NCBI GenBank assembly: GCA_945952585.1
Contig: CAMFII010000007.1
Span: 170,627-234,626 of the forward strand
DNA from: an uncultured Rhodobacter sp.
GTDB taxonomy: Bacteria > Pseudomonadota > Alphaproteobacteria > Rhodobacterales > Rhodobacteraceae
Length of the DNA: 64,000 bases
Reading direction: 5' to 3'
Shown: positions 52,976 to 62,621 of the stretch, piece by piece
Numbering within the stretch: the stretch's first letter is position 1
Layout: each line of letters starts with the position of its first letter
Notes under the pieces: generated by a model
Databases searched by the model: none
The model's input: the letters and a program-made list of their open reading frames with translations, nothing else
What the model was told of the DNA's origin: nothing
Position numbers and translations under genes: made by a program

Positions 52976-53637
52976 ACCGTGTCGCGGCGCATGAGTGCCT
53001 CATGGCGGGCGATGGCCTCGCTCACGTCGTCGAACCAGGTGACATGGCCGTTTTCCAGCACACAGGCAGCATCGCAAAGCTCGCGGATCTGGCCCATCGC
53101 GTGGCTGACGACGATGGCCCCGGCGTGGCGCATCCGCTCGCGGAACAGGGCCGCGCTCTTGGCACGGAAGGACGCATCACCGACGGCGGTGATCTCGTCG
53201 ACGAGGTAGGTGTCAAAGGGAATTCCCATCGACACGCCAAAGGCCAGGCGCGCCTTCATGCCCGAGGAATAGGTGCGAAACGGCGCGCGAAAGGCGGGGC
53301 CCAGCCCGGCAAAGCCTTCGGCAAAGGCGACAAGCTCGTCGCTGTCCACCCCGTAGATGCGGGCAACGAAGCGCGTATTCTCGGCGCCGGTGAGGTCGCC
53401 GTGGAACGATCCGGCGAAGCCGACCGGCCAGGAGACGCGGCCCGCCATCCGCACCCGGCCCGAAGTCGGGTTCATCGTACCCGCGATCAGGCGCAGGAGC
53501 GTGGATTTGCCCGCGCCGTTGCGCCCCAGAAGCGCGACGGATCGCCCCGCTGGAATGGTCAGGCAGACATCGTCCAGCACGGCGCGGCGCTGCCCGCCCT
53601 GGTGGAAGACCTTGGTCAGATGATCTAGGCGGATCAT
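52957..53637 (-). CDS. polysaccharide export ABC transporter ATPase (KpsT/BexA type)
   Basis: 226 residues. Walker A is [14 protein letters not shown] near residue 38, the signature [12 protein letters not shown] is near 133, and Walker B is [11 protein letters not shown] near 150. The short length and the YSSGMKAR signature mark the group-2 capsule exporter ATPases. It drives export of a capsule or exopolysaccharide chain across the inner membrane with the permease at 54931. It is 1 bp downstream of the KpsE-like gene, in the same operon. Confidence 0.9.
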   Translation of the reverse strand: MIRLDHLTKVFHQGGQRRAVLDDVCLTIPAGRSVALLGRNGAGKSTLLRLIAGTMNPTSGRVRMAGRVSWPVGFAGSFHGDLTGAENTRFVARIYGVDSDELVAFAEGFAGLGPAFRAPFRTYSSGMKARLAFGVSMGIPFDTYLVDEITAVGDASFRAKSAALFRERMRHAGAIVVSHAMGQIRELCDAACVLENGHVTWFDDVSEAIARHEALMRRDTVQMMSR

Positions 53638-53638
53638 C

Positions 53639-54844
53639 TTACCGCCGGTCGCGCAATGCAGAATGGATCAGCACCGCCAGCGCCCATCCGAGAAACAGGA
53701 ACAGGGAAACGGTGCCAAGGATGGTCCATCGCTGTGGGAAGCGGGCGCTTTCCGGCCGCGCCGGCGGCACATGGGCGGCGATGTAGCGCCCCTGCCGCCG
53801 CGCCTCGGCCTCGGCCGCGTCATAGGCGGTCCGGGCCGCGCGATAGCTTTCCTCGGCAAAGGCCAGATCGGCCGCCAGCGCCTCGTAATCGCCCAGGACG
53901 GCCGCGGCGGCCGCATCCCCGGCCGAGGCGTCGCTGACCTTGCGCCGTTCTTCGGCAATGCGGTCTTCGACCACCCGGACGCGATCACGGGCATTGACCA
54001 GGCGGAAATCCCCCTCACGCACCGAGGCCGCCAGCCTGTCGACATCCATCTGCGCCTCGGCCAGCTGTTCCTGCAGCGTCGCGAGCAGGCCGCCCTGGCT
54101 TTCCGCCTCGGCCCCCGGATCGACCAGGCGGTGGCTGACGCGAAACCGGGTGAGGTCGGCGCGGGCCTGGCGCAGGCGCGTCTCGGCCTCGGACAGGTCG
54201 GTCCGGGCGTAGCTGACCGTATCCTCGCGCGCCGTGGCGTTGAGGTCGTTCAGCATCGCCTGGGCATGGGCCAGCGCCGCGCGCGAAATCTTCAGCGCAT
54301 CGTCGGGATCGAAGGCCAGGACCCGAAGCTCGATCAGCCGCGTGCTGCTGTCATAAGAAATGCGCACCATGCGCTGCCAGTGATCGGTCAGGTCCTCGAT
54401 CGTGCCCGGGGCAGCATAGGCGAAGACCGGATCGCCCGCGGCCTTCGACCAGATCCGGCGCAGATCCAGCTCCTGGTCGATTTCGGCCACCAGGCGGGGG
54501 CTGGATAGGTAGTCATAGAGGATGTCGGCATCCGGGGCAGAGGAGTCACCAAGCGTGGTGATGCCTCCCAGAAGCTCCATCGCCGTGCCGCTGTCTTCCT
54601 TGCGGACGGAGAAGGACGTCGTCGCGGCAAACTGGTCGGCGGCCTTGAGCCAGAGATAGGTCGCTGTCGCCGCCGCCGGCAGCGCCACGAGGATCAGAAA
54701 GCTCAGCGCCAGGCCGACATGGCGCCGGCGGAGGCGGGCCGGCCGGGCGGCAGGGGGAAAGGCCGCGCTCCAGCCCGGTGGCAGCGGCTGGTCTGCGGAC
54801 GGAAGCGGAAGGGCGGGGCGGGGAAGCGCTGCGGCGGCTGTCAT
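53639..54844 (-). CDS. capsule export inner-membrane protein (KpsE/BexC type)
   Basis: 401 residues. One N-terminal membrane helix ([22 protein letters not shown]) and one C-terminal helix ([19 protein letters not shown]) flank a large periplasmic region. Its central third is coiled-coil ([51 protein letters not shown]). This is the polysaccharide co-polymerase/export layout of KpsE, BexC and CtrB, bridging the ABC transporter and an outer-membrane channel. It precedes the ATPase by 1 bp and is divergent from the KpsM-like permease, separated by 86 bp. Confidence 0.87.
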   Translation of the reverse strand: MTAAAALPRPALPLPSADQPLPPGWSAAFPPAARPARLRRRHVGLALSFLILVALPAAATATYLWLKAADQFAATTSFSVRKEDSGTAMELLGGITTLGDSSAPDADILYDYLSSPRLVAEIDQELDLRRIWSKAAGDPVFAYAAPGTIEDLTDHWQRMVRISYDSSTRLIELRVLAFDPDDALKISRAALAHAQAMLNDLNATAREDTVSYARTDLSEAETRLRQARADLTRFRVSHRLVDPGAEAESQGGLLATLQEQLAEAQMDVDRLAASVREGDFRLVNARDRVRVVEDRIAEERRKVSDASAGDAAAAAVLGDYEALAADLAFAEESYRAARTAYDAAEAEARRQGRYIAAHVPPARPESARFPQRWTILGTVSLFLFLGWALAVLIHSALRDRR

Positions 54845-54930
54845 GCGCGGCTCCGGGTCAAATGGGTTAACTGGCCTTTAAGGCTGATCATGCTTGGCTC
54901 GCCGCCGCAGATGGCGAGCGGAGCGGAGCG

Positions 54931-55719
54931 ATGATCGGGATGGCAACAGCGGGACGGCGATGGGCAACCCCACGGGCGATCTGGGCCCTTCTCCTGCGCG
55001 AGATGGCGACGGGCTATGGTCGTTCGCCGGGCGGCTATGTCTGGGCGGTGCTGGAGCCGGTCGGCGGCATCGCGCTGCTGTCGGCGCTGTTCTCGCTGGG
55101 ATTCGAACGGCCGGAACTCGGGCGCAACTTTCCGATCTTCCATGCCACGGGGCTTCTGCCGTTCCTGGTCTTCGCCACGGTTTCGGGCAAGGTCGCAACC
55201 TCGCTCCTGTTTTCGCGCGCGCTTCTGGCCTATCCGGCGGTGACCTGGGCCGACGCGATTATCGCCCGCTTCCTGCTTACACTCGCCACCCAGCTTCTGG
55301 TCGCCTACCTGATCCTCGGCGGCATCCTCTGGGCCTTCGATACACAGACGGTTCTCGACCCGGTACCGATCGCGCTTTGCTTCGCCTTGGCGGCGGGGCT
55401 GGCCCTCGGGATTGGTACGCTGAACGCCTTTCTCTTCACCCGCTTTCCGGCCTGGCAGATGGTCTGGTCGATCCTGATGCGACCGGTTTTCCTGATGTCG
55501 GCGGTATTCTTCACTCCCGACCGGCTGCCCCAGCAGTACCGCGACATCCTGTGGTGGAACCCGCTCGCCCACCTGCCCGGTCTGCTGCGGCGCGGCTTCT
55601 ATCCGGGATACCGGGGCGATTATTTGTCGCCGCTTTATGTGCTGGCCGTGGCGCTGCTCGCGCTTGCCGCAGGGCTGCTCCTTTTGTGCTGGCAGGCGCG
55701 GGATCTGCTGAACGATTAG
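54931..55719 (+). CDS. polysaccharide export ABC transporter permease (KpsM/BexB type)
   Basis: 262 residues with six hydrophobic helices. Features of ABC-2 capsule permeases are the amphipathic N-terminus IWALLLREMATGYGRSPGGY with the conserved Gly-Tyr turn, and MRPVFLMSAVFFTPDRLPQQ followed by NPLAHLPGLLRRGFYPGY. It pairs with the ATPase at 52957. The orientation is split: ATPase and KpsE-like genes run left, the permease right, from a shared 86-bp interval. In the classical clusters they are co-directional. Confidence 0.87.
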   Translation: MIGMATAGRRWATPRAIWALLLREMATGYGRSPGGYVWAVLEPVGGIALLSALFSLGFERPELGRNFPIFHATGLLPFLVFATVSGKVATSLLFSRALLAYPAVTWADAIIARFLLTLATQLLVAYLILGGILWAFDTQTVLDPVPIALCFALAAGLALGIGTLNAFLFTRFPAWQMVWSILMRPVFLMSAVFFTPDRLPQQYRDILWWNPLAHLPGLLRRGFYPGYRGDYLSPLYVLAVALLALAAGLLLLCWQARDLLND

Positions 55720-55738
55720 GGATCGGGCGGACATCGCT

Positions 55739-56503
55739 TCAGGTCCAGGCATGGCGCGGGGCAAGCAGGACCTCGTCGCGTTCGACGAAGCTCTCGATCC
55801 GCCGCCGGGCCGCATCGCTGCCAAGCGCGTCAACAAGGATCGGCCAGCGTCGCGTCTCCGGCGCGAGATCGGCGGCATTGTCCTTGCGGCGGTCGAAGCG
55901 CACGGCCAGGCCATAGCGTTCGGCCATCGCCGCTTCCAACGGGCGGAGATCGCCGATCGAGAACACGCCGTCGAGCGCGGCAAGCCCCTCTCGCGCCCGG
56001 GCAATCGCCGCAGGGGCCGGGAGCGCCCGGATGGCCCCGCCACCCCTGAACCGGCCGGACCCGAAATAGCCGCAGTAGAAATTGTCGTAGTGGTCGCGGA
56101 TGAAGGTTTGCCAGGCCGCGTCCCCGCTGAAGAAGTAATCCTCGGCCGCCCAGTCGAGGGCCCGGCGGCGCCCGATACTCGACGGCAGTGCCAGATGCGT
56201 CGGGTCGAGCCGCAGCGCATCGCGGCGGAGATAGAGCCAGAACGAAGCGATGCGTTCGCGAGGGTCGCGCAGAACGGTAAAGGTGAAGCGCCCCTTCGGC
56301 AGGTGTCCGGCCTCCGCCATGTCGAGATGACCGGAATAAAGGCCGTATCCCGGCGGGAACTGCCGCCAGCCCTCGGCCTGGCTGTGGACGCGGATCGGCG
56401 AGACAAGCGGACTGCCCACGGCGGCGGCCAAGGTGTTATGCACCGTCTGGCCTGCGGTTTTGGGCAGGTGAAGAAAGACAAGCGGGTGCTGGATCAGGTC
56501 CAT
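55739..56503 (-). CDS. sulfotransferase family protein
   Basis: 254 residues. A PAPS-dependent sulfotransferase fold: the 5'-phosphosulfate loop VFLHLPKTAGQTVHNTL near residue 10 and the 3'-phosphate motif FTVLRDPRERIASFWLYL near 76. A cytosolic or membrane-near enzyme that could sulfate the polysaccharide or a sugar precursor; the acceptor is inferred from context only. Its ATG overlaps the stop of the acetyltransferase by 1 bp (TGATG). Confidence 0.82.
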   Translation of the reverse strand: MDLIQHPLVFLHLPKTAGQTVHNTLAAAVGSPLVSPIRVHSQAEGWRQFPPGYGLYSGHLDMAEAGHLPKGRFTFTVLRDPRERIASFWLYLRRDALRLDPTHLALPSSIGRRRALDWAAEDYFFSGDAAWQTFIRDHYDNFYCGYFGSGRFRGGGAIRALPAPAAIARAREGLAALDGVFSIGDLRPLEAAMAERYGLAVRFDRRKDNAADLAPETRRWPILVDALGSDAARRRIESFVERDEVLLAPRHAWT

Positions 56504-57231
56504 CAGGCGGCCTCCCTCAGGTCGATGACGGTGGGGGTGAAGGGCTCGACCGCATCCATGCGGAAGACCCCGGTGATGAAGGCCTCGGGGCGCGCGGGGT
56601 CGAGATGGGCAAGCTGCCAGGGGGCGAAGCGCCACCACCGGCTGCGCAGCATCGGCGCGATGAGCAGCGGCGGCAGGCGGAACTTGCGGATCGTCGCGGG
56701 ATTGCCCGCCACCACGGCATAAGGCGGCACGTCGCGGGCGACGACCGCGCCTGCGGCCACCACGGCACCGTCGCCGATCGTCACCCCGGCCCGGACCATC
56801 GCGCCATGGCCGATCCAGACATCGTTGCCGATCGTTGTGATGCGCGCCCGGGTCGGTGGTTCGGATGGACTGGTCTGGAAGGCGTTCCATTCGGGGGCTC
56901 CGGCAAAACCGCCGGGCAGATCGAAGGTGCGGCCATTCAGGTAGAAGGCGGGACTGGTCGAGGCCCAGGTCATCGGGTGATCCTGCCGGCCGATCTGAAC
57001 CTCTTCCCCGAACGAGCAGTAGCGCCCGATCCGGGCCGCGAAGCAGTAGCCCGAGACCTGGTAGGAAAAGGCGCCGAGTTCGATCGAATGGCCGAAGACC
57101 GTCCATTTCAGGCTGGCCGGCGCCTCGATCACCGTATGGGCGGGCAGGGTCAGGCTTGCGCCCTGTCCCGGCCGGCGCAGAACCTCGACGCCCCGGGCAA
57201 CAAGGTCGGAGATCGCGACAGGCCGGGTCAT
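56503..57231 (-). CDS. left-handed beta-helix O-acetyltransferase (CatB/XAT type)
   Basis: 242 residues. Hexapeptide repeats form the core (IGRYCSFGEEVQIGRQDHPM, GNDVWIGHGAMVRAGVTIGD, GAVVAAGAVVARDVPPYAVV) with the catalytic His in GRQDHP, the xenobiotic acetyltransferase signature. Typical role: O-acetylation of a sugar in the capsule or exopolysaccharide. It overlaps the glycosyltransferase upstream (ATGA) and the sulfotransferase downstream (TGATG), so three decoration or assembly genes are translated as one unit. Confidence 0.87.
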   Translation of the reverse strand: MTRPVAISDLVARGVEVLRRPGQGASLTLPAHTVIEAPASLKWTVFGHSIELGAFSYQVSGYCFAARIGRYCSFGEEVQIGRQDHPMTWASTSPAFYLNGRTFDLPGGFAGAPEWNAFQTSPSEPPTRARITTIGNDVWIGHGAMVRAGVTIGDGAVVAAGAVVARDVPPYAVVAGNPATIRKFRLPPLLIAPMLRSRWWRFAPWQLAHLDPARPEAFITGVFRMDAVEPFTPTVIDLREAA

Positions 57232-59801
57232 GCGCTGAGTCTTTCCGCAGGCCGCGAGGCCGGTGCAAGCACCCGCGCGAGGATCCTGTCGGCGGCCTCG
57301 CAGCCCTCAGGCAGCGGCAGGATCCCGCCCTCCGCCCCTTCTTCCAGCGCGGCCGCCACGGCTTCGGCCTGGGCACCCAGATCGAAGCACCACACGGGCA
57401 AGCCCGTGGCCAGTGCCTCGCGCACGGTGAAGGAGAAGGTCTCGGGCCAGATCGAGGGGATCAGCCAGCGGTCGATGCCGTAGCGGAGGACCAGCGCGGG
57501 AACATCCTCGCGCCGATAGGGGCCGTGGATGCGCGCGCGCGGGGCGAGGGCATAGGCGGGGTCGATCGTTCCGACCAGCACCAGGTCCGCCGCGCCGGTG
57601 GCGGCCAGTCGGCGGCTGAGTTCGGACAGCACCGCGGCCCCCTTCTGGTATCCGATGTTGCCCAGCACGCCGATCACCGGGCGGCGCTGTGCCGTTGAGA
57701 CCACCTTCGGCAGGGCGGCAAGCGGACGATGGGGAACCAGCCGCAGCGCCGGAGCCGATCCTGGGTAGGCCCCGAGCATGAGCGCGCGGCTGGTCTCGGA
57801 AAACACCGTCACCGCATCGGCGGCAGCGATAAGGCGGCCCCAGGCCAGGCGCCAGTCGGCCAGCGGGGTGACCTTGCCATCGCGTCCGAGATGGCCGTGC
57901 GCGCGATCGGTGCTCTCGGCCCCGGGCAGACCGTGGAAGCGCCCGTCAGCCCCGAGAAGCGTGTAGGACGGGCTGAGGGGGAGGTAGTCGTGCAAGAGGA
58001 CCTCGACGCGATCGTCCACTGCCCGTTTCAGGGACAGGAGCTGTGCGGGCAGGGCGAGCGGATCCGCGGCGCCGACGCCGCAGGAATAGCGGATGTCCCG
58101 CCGGCGGATCGGCTCCAGCAGGCGCTGGATGAAGTCGAAGCTGTCGGTGGCGCCCGAAAGGACCCCATCGCGACTGTGGACCTCGATCTGCCAGGCGTGG
58201 GCGCCGCCGACCCGCAGGACGATGGCCGCGCCGCCCCCGGTCAAGCCCTTGGCCAGCTCCTCGGCCAACCGGGCCTTCAGCCAGTCCTCGGCACCGCCGC
58301 CAAGCGAATGCGCCAGATAGATCGGCATCGGCAACAAGGCTTCCTCCGCCACCAGCGCGATCGCCAGGGTGAGACGCGGCGTGACCAGCGCATCGTTGTG
58401 GAGCGCATCCTGGACTTCTGCGTCATATCGGGGATAGCGGCGGGAAATGATCGCATTATGGGCGGCGATGAGCGCGCGTTTTTCGGACCCGAAGGAAGCG
58501 CCGCCGCGATGCTCGACGAACAGCCCGGCATGTCCCAGATGACGCCCGCCAAGCGCCCGCACCTTCTGGCACCAGTCGACCTCTTCGCCATAGCCGCGGC
58601 CAAAGGCGGTGTCGAATTCAGGGACCTTCCGCAGCCACTCGCTGCCGATTGCCATGCAGAAGCCGACACCAGTCGGCAGGTCGGCCAGGACCGCATCGGG
58701 ATGGAACTGTCCGGCAAGCGCGTCGATCCGGTCGGCTGCCCCGGGGGAAAGGTCCGTTCGCCGGCCGGCAAACGGCACCGACAGAAGCTCGGCATCGTTC
58801 GACATCGGCGTGACGCTGGCGATATCGGGATGGGCGAGCAAGGGCCGGACCAGCCGCGAGGCCCAGCTTGGCGGCACCAGCGCATCGGAATTGAGCAGGA
58901 CGACAGGCTCTCCCCTCTCGCGGGCGCGGGCGAGGCCAAGGTTGACCGATCCGATGAAACCGAGGTTCTGCGCGTTCTCGATCAGCGTCACACGCGCCCC
59001 CTGCGCCGAGGCCCAGTCCCGCAGGAAGGGGCGAACCGCCGGATCGGTCGAGCCATCCTCGATCGCGATCATGTGCCAGGGCAGGTCGGTATGACGCGCG
59101 ATGCGGTCCAGCACCTCGGGTAGAAGATGGAAGGCGTTGTAGACTGGCAGGATCAGCGTGACCCCGCGCACCTTTTTCTGGGGTAGGGCAAGGCGTGCCT
59201 CTTCTGCGCGGCGGCGCTCGGGGGGCAAGGAGGCGAGAGCATCGTCAAGGAAGAGATGCGTCTGCAGGCCGCTCGCCCGGGTGTCGCCTGCCAGTCCGAG
59301 CCGCCGCTTCACCCTTGCGCGGGCAGGCTGGCTGTCCATGGTCATGGCTTGCACGATCGCCGGTGAGGCAAGTGCGAGGTCACGAAGGAAGCGGGGCAGA
59401 AGCCGCACCGTCGCTCTGGCTGCCCTCAGCGAGCCAGACCGTGGCAAGGGCAGGAAGACCTGCCGCCCGGGCAGCGACAGGCCGACGAGAACCTGCCTGG
59501 TGCCGGCGGGCAGATCCAGGCAGAAACCCGGTTTCAGGTCCGTCAGATCTGGGTGAGCGCACAGCACGTCCGTGCGGTCAAGCGACGGGACAACCTCGGC
59601 CGAGGCCATACCCGACCGCAACAACACGCGGTCGGCGGTCGTCCAGCCTTCGATCCGGATGCGGCCCTTGGCGAGTTCGATCCGGTCGATCCGGCCAAAG
59701 GGGCGACCGGCCTCATCTTCCAGCGCCATACCGGGGAGGGGCAGGTTGAGATGGGCGAGCTTATAGCGCTGGAACAGGGCGGCAAGGCGGCGGATCGGCA
59801 T
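57228..59801 (-). CDS. large bifunctional glycosyltransferase (GT2 plus GT4-like)
   Basis: 857 residues with two catalytic modules. A GT2/GT-A domain (about 215-440) has TLILPVYNAFHLLPEVLDRI, IAIEDGSTD and the metal-site LLNSDALVPPSWA, with the GYGEEVDWCQKV segment near 400. A GT-B/GT4-like domain (about 560-850) has VIGVLGNIGYQKGAAVL and the nucleotide-sugar motif IPSIWPETFSFTVREALATG with the conserved E-x7-E spacing. The N-terminal 200 residues are unassigned. It probably adds two different sugars in succession. It is the first gene of the leftward decoration operon, divergent from galE. Confidence 0.85.
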   Translation of the reverse strand: MPIRRLAALFQRYKLAHLNLPLPGMALEDEAGRPFGRIDRIELAKGRIRIEGWTTADRVLLRSGMASAEVVPSLDRTDVLCAHPDLTDLKPGFCLDLPAGTRQVLVGLSLPGRQVFLPLPRSGSLRAARATVRLLPRFLRDLALASPAIVQAMTMDSQPARARVKRRLGLAGDTRASGLQTHLFLDDALASLPPERRRAEEARLALPQKKVRGVTLILPVYNAFHLLPEVLDRIARHTDLPWHMIAIEDGSTDPAVRPFLRDWASAQGARVTLIENAQNLGFIGSVNLGLARARERGEPVVLLNSDALVPPSWASRLVRPLLAHPDIASVTPMSNDAELLSVPFAGRRTDLSPGAADRIDALAGQFHPDAVLADLPTGVGFCMAIGSEWLRKVPEFDTAFGRGYGEEVDWCQKVRALGGRHLGHAGLFVEHRGGASFGSEKRALIAAHNAIISRRYPRYDAEVQDALHNDALVTPRLTLAIALVAEEALLPMPIYLAHSLGGGAEDWLKARLAEELAKGLTGGGAAIVLRVGGAHAWQIEVHSRDGVLSGATDSFDFIQRLLEPIRRRDIRYSCGVGAADPLALPAQLLSLKRAVDDRVEVLLHDYLPLSPSYTLLGADGRFHGLPGAESTDRAHGHLGRDGKVTPLADWRLAWGRLIAAADAVTVFSETSRALMLGAYPGSAPALRLVPHRPLAALPKVVSTAQRRPVIGVLGNIGYQKGAAVLSELSRRLAATGAADLVLVGTIDPAYALAPRARIHGPYRREDVPALVLRYGIDRWLIPSIWPETFSFTVREALATGLPVWCFDLGAQAEAVAAALEEGAEGGILPLPEGCEAADRILARVLAPASRPAERLSA

Positions 59802-60081
59802 GGTCGAACCTCGTTCGGCAAAGGGGAACCGGCAGCGCGCGGCAATGGCGCGCGGCTCGGGCGGGGAGGATCTGGCTTTGGAAAGCGTCAGCCGTCAGGT
59901 CTGGGCATCATCGGCGGCTCCGGCATTCTGCGGCGGGCATTTGGGCTTCCTGCAGAATTCGCTTCTCATGCTTAAGGCGAGGTTACCGCTTGCGGCCCCG
60001 CCCGGCTGCGCGCGTGCCTTCGGGTTGACCTCGGGGTTTGAAACGGACACGGTCGCAGAGGTGGAACGAGGATCGAGCGGG

Positions 60082-61071
60082 ATGGCCGGGGAGCGTGTGC
60101 TGGTGACTGGGGGGGCGGGGTATATCGGCTCCCATGTCTGCAAGGCCTTGAAAAACGCCGGTTTAACCCCCGTTGCTTTTGACAACCTCTCGACCGGATG
60201 GGCCGAGGCGGCGCGCTTTGGGCCCTTTGTTCGGGGAGATCTGATGGATCGCTCTGCGATCGACGCCGCACTCGCCGATTGGCAACCCATAGCCGTGATG
60301 CATTTCGCGGCGCTGTCGCTGGTCGGCGAATCGATGCGCGATCCCGGCCGCTACTGGCGCGAGAACGTCACCGGCGCGCTGAACCTGATCGAGGCGACGC
60401 TGGCGACCGGCATCCGTCGCATCGTCTTCTCCTCGACCTGCGCCACCTATGGCGATCAGGACGGCGTGATCCTGACCGAGGACACGCCACAGCGTCCGAT
60501 CAATGCCTATGGTGCCTCGAAGCTCGCGATCGAGGAAATGCTTGGCAATTTCGCCGAAAGTCATGGCCTGGATCATGTGATCTTCCGCTACTTCAATGTT
60601 GCCGGCTGCGATCCGGACGGCGAGATCGGCGAACAGCATGATCCGGAAACCCATCTGATCCCGCTCATGCTCGATGCGGTGGCGGGCAAGCGACCGGCGC
60701 TGACCGTGTTCGGCACCGATTACGATACCCCGGACGGAACCTGCATCCGGGACTATGTCCATGTCTCGGATCTTGCCGATGCCCACGTCCTTGGGCTCCG
60801 GCGGCTGATGGATCAGGGGGGCAGCCGCGCCTACTGCCTGGGGACCGGCACCGGGTTTTCCGTCCGCGAGGTGATTGCCCATGCCGGTCAGATCACCAAC
60901 CGACCCGTGCCGATCATCGAGGGGGACCGCCGCGCCGGCGATCCGACCCGCCTCGTCTGCGGCAGCGAACGGGCCAGGACCGAACTGGGCTGGCATCCCG
61001 ATCGCTCGACCCTTGACCAGATGATCGCCGATGCCTGGCGATGGGCCAATCGGACCGGCTTTACCCGTTAG
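60082..61071 (+). CDS. galE: UDP-glucose 4-epimerase
   Basis: 329 residues. The Rossmann motif VLVTGGAGYIGSHVCKAL, the catalytic Ser/Tyr set FSSTCATYGDQ and INAYGASKLAIEEML (YxxxK), and the FRYFNVAGCDPDGEIGEQH segment are all present. It interconverts UDP-glucose and UDP-galactose, feeding the glycosyltransferases beside it. ATG 60082 (MAGERVL) is chosen; the open frame upstream reaches into the divergent intergenic region and lacks a domain. It is coupled by a 13-bp gap to acuI. Confidence 0.95.
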   Translation: MAGERVLVTGGAGYIGSHVCKALKNAGLTPVAFDNLSTGWAEAARFGPFVRGDLMDRSAIDAALADWQPIAVMHFAALSLVGESMRDPGRYWRENVTGALNLIEATLATGIRRIVFSSTCATYGDQDGVILTEDTPQRPINAYGASKLAIEEMLGNFAESHGLDHVIFRYFNVAGCDPDGEIGEQHDPETHLIPLMLDAVAGKRPALTVFGTDYDTPDGTCIRDYVHVSDLADAHVLGLRRLMDQGGSRAYCLGTGTGFSVREVIAHAGQITNRPVPIIEGDRRAGDPTRLVCGSERARTELGWHPDRSTLDQMIADAWRWANRTGFTR

Positions 61072-61084
61072 GAGGAGAAGACCT

Positions 61085-62074
61085 ATGTTCCGCGCACTCG
61101 TCGTCGAAAAGGACGAAGCCGGCGCCACACGCGCAACGATCCAGGATCTGCCCGATGACCGGCTGCCGCCGGGCGACGTGACCGTCGCCGTCGAGTATTC
61201 GACGCTCAATTACAAGGACGGCCTGTGCCTTGGCTCGGGCGGAGGTCTGGTGAAGCAATGGCCGCATGTGGCGGGGATCGACTTCGCGGGCACAGTGGAG
61301 GCCAGCGATGATCCGCGCTATCGCCCCGGCGACCGCGTGGTGCTGACCGGCTGGCGGGTGGGCGAGATCCATTGGGGCGGCTATGCGACCCGGGCTCGTG
61401 TCAAGGCCGACTGGCTGGTGCCGCTTCCCGAGGGGCTGACGACCCGCAACGCCATGGCGGTCGGCACCGCAGGGTTCACCGCCATGCTGGCGGTCATGGC
61501 GCTGGAAGAGCATGGCCTGACACCGGCATCGGGCGATGTCCTTGTCACCGGCGCGGCCGGTGGCGTCGGTTCGGTGGCGACCGCGATCCTCGCTCGACTT
61601 GGCTACAGCGTTGCAGCCGTGACTGGCCGGCCGGAGACTGAGGCCTATCTGCGCGATCTGGGGGCTTCGCGGATCGTACCGCGGGCAGAACTGGCCGATG
61701 CACCGAAACGACCGCTGGAAAGCGAGACCTGGGCGGGAGCGATCGATTCCGTTGGCGGGCCGATGCTGGCCCGGGTCCTGTCGCAGATGAAGATGGATGC
61801 GAGCGTCGCCGCGGTCGGCCTCGCCGGCGGTGCAGAACTGCCGACGACGGTGATCCCCTTCATCATCCGGGGTGTGAACCTCCTCGGCATCAACTCGGTC
61901 TTCGTGCCCTATGACCGGCGAGTGCGGGCCTGGAACCGGATGATGACCGACCTGCCGATGGACCGGCTTGAGGGCATGATCCGTCCCGCCGTCCTGTCCG
62001 ACCTCCCCGACCTCGGCCGAGCGATCCTCAAGGGTGGGGTGCAGGGCAGGGTCGTGGTCGACGTGAACGGGTGA
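61085..62074 (+). CDS. acuI: acrylyl-CoA reductase, AcuI-like MDR oxidoreductase
   Basis: 329 residues of the MDR fold without catalytic zinc. Features typical of AcuI/YhdH are YSTLNYKDGLCLGSGGGLV near residue 40, GIDFAGTVEASDDPRYRPGD, the NADPH-binding VTGAAGGVGSVATAILARLG near 155 and the NLLGINSVFVPYDRR segment. In rhodobacters AcuI reduces acrylyl-CoA to propionyl-CoA in DMSP and 3-hydroxypropionate metabolism and detoxifies acrylate. It has an AGGAGGAG site. It lies 13 bp after galE. It marks the end of the conserved chromosome before the accessory edge. Confidence 0.88.
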   Translation: MFRALVVEKDEAGATRATIQDLPDDRLPPGDVTVAVEYSTLNYKDGLCLGSGGGLVKQWPHVAGIDFAGTVEASDDPRYRPGDRVVLTGWRVGEIHWGGYATRARVKADWLVPLPEGLTTRNAMAVGTAGFTAMLAVMALEEHGLTPASGDVLVTGAAGGVGSVATAILARLGYSVAAVTGRPETEAYLRDLGASRIVPRAELADAPKRPLESETWAGAIDSVGGPMLARVLSQMKMDASVAAVGLAGGAELPTTVIPFIIRGVNLLGINSVFVPYDRRVRAWNRMMTDLPMDRLEGMIRPAVLSDLPDLGRAILKGGVQGRVVVDVNG

Positions 62075-62621
62075 CATCGCTGACGGAAGGTTGCTCCCCC
62101 TCACCGTCCTCGGGGCCATCTGCCGGGGCATGATGCCGAAATGCGGCCGGCCCGTTGCATATCGCCGGTTTTATCCTGGCGGTACCCGCCATGGCCGCCT
62201 CCACCTTCAGACCACGGAAGCGGTTGTTTTTCGGGTCCATTTGACGGAATGATGGTGCACCTAAAAGGAGAAACCTCAAACCAAATTTTTGAGGTTCTAC
62301 ATCAGTGGGGTCGGGAGATATCAGCGTCGAAGATGCTCGATATCGAGGGTAGCGGGCCACCAGATGGGCAGCTTGGCTCGCTCCAGGTTCGCCCACCAAT
62401 ACCGCCGCGCCAGCGCGCATCAAGCTAACCGTACCCTTCGAGAGGCCCGCAAAAGGAAGGGGGCACAAACCAGTGTGGTTCTAGCATGCGTACAAGTCCG
62501 TCTGCTGCGCCTAAGTTTGATCACTCACGCGGCCGATGGGGGCGCATCGGGCGGTAAGTGGACTTGCGCGATAAATGGGAAAGTGGGCCGTTAAATGTGT
62601 CTATTGCCAGCCGATCTACAT
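62075..62621. other. 547-bp interval without a convincing gene
   Basis: Open frames here (for example minus 62028-62468 and plus 62289-62594) overlap acuI or lack a ribosome site, a recognised motif or rhodobacterial codon use. Composition shifts from GC-rich to AT-richer near 62200. It looks like a decayed junction between chromosome and accessory DNA. No inverted repeat typical of an IS was identified by eye. Confidence 0.5.

Noticed and set aside
62028..62468. Minus-strand open frame of 146 codons overlapping the end of acuI
   Set aside because: It overlaps a well-supported gene, lacks a ribosome site and shows no recognisable family or codon pattern.
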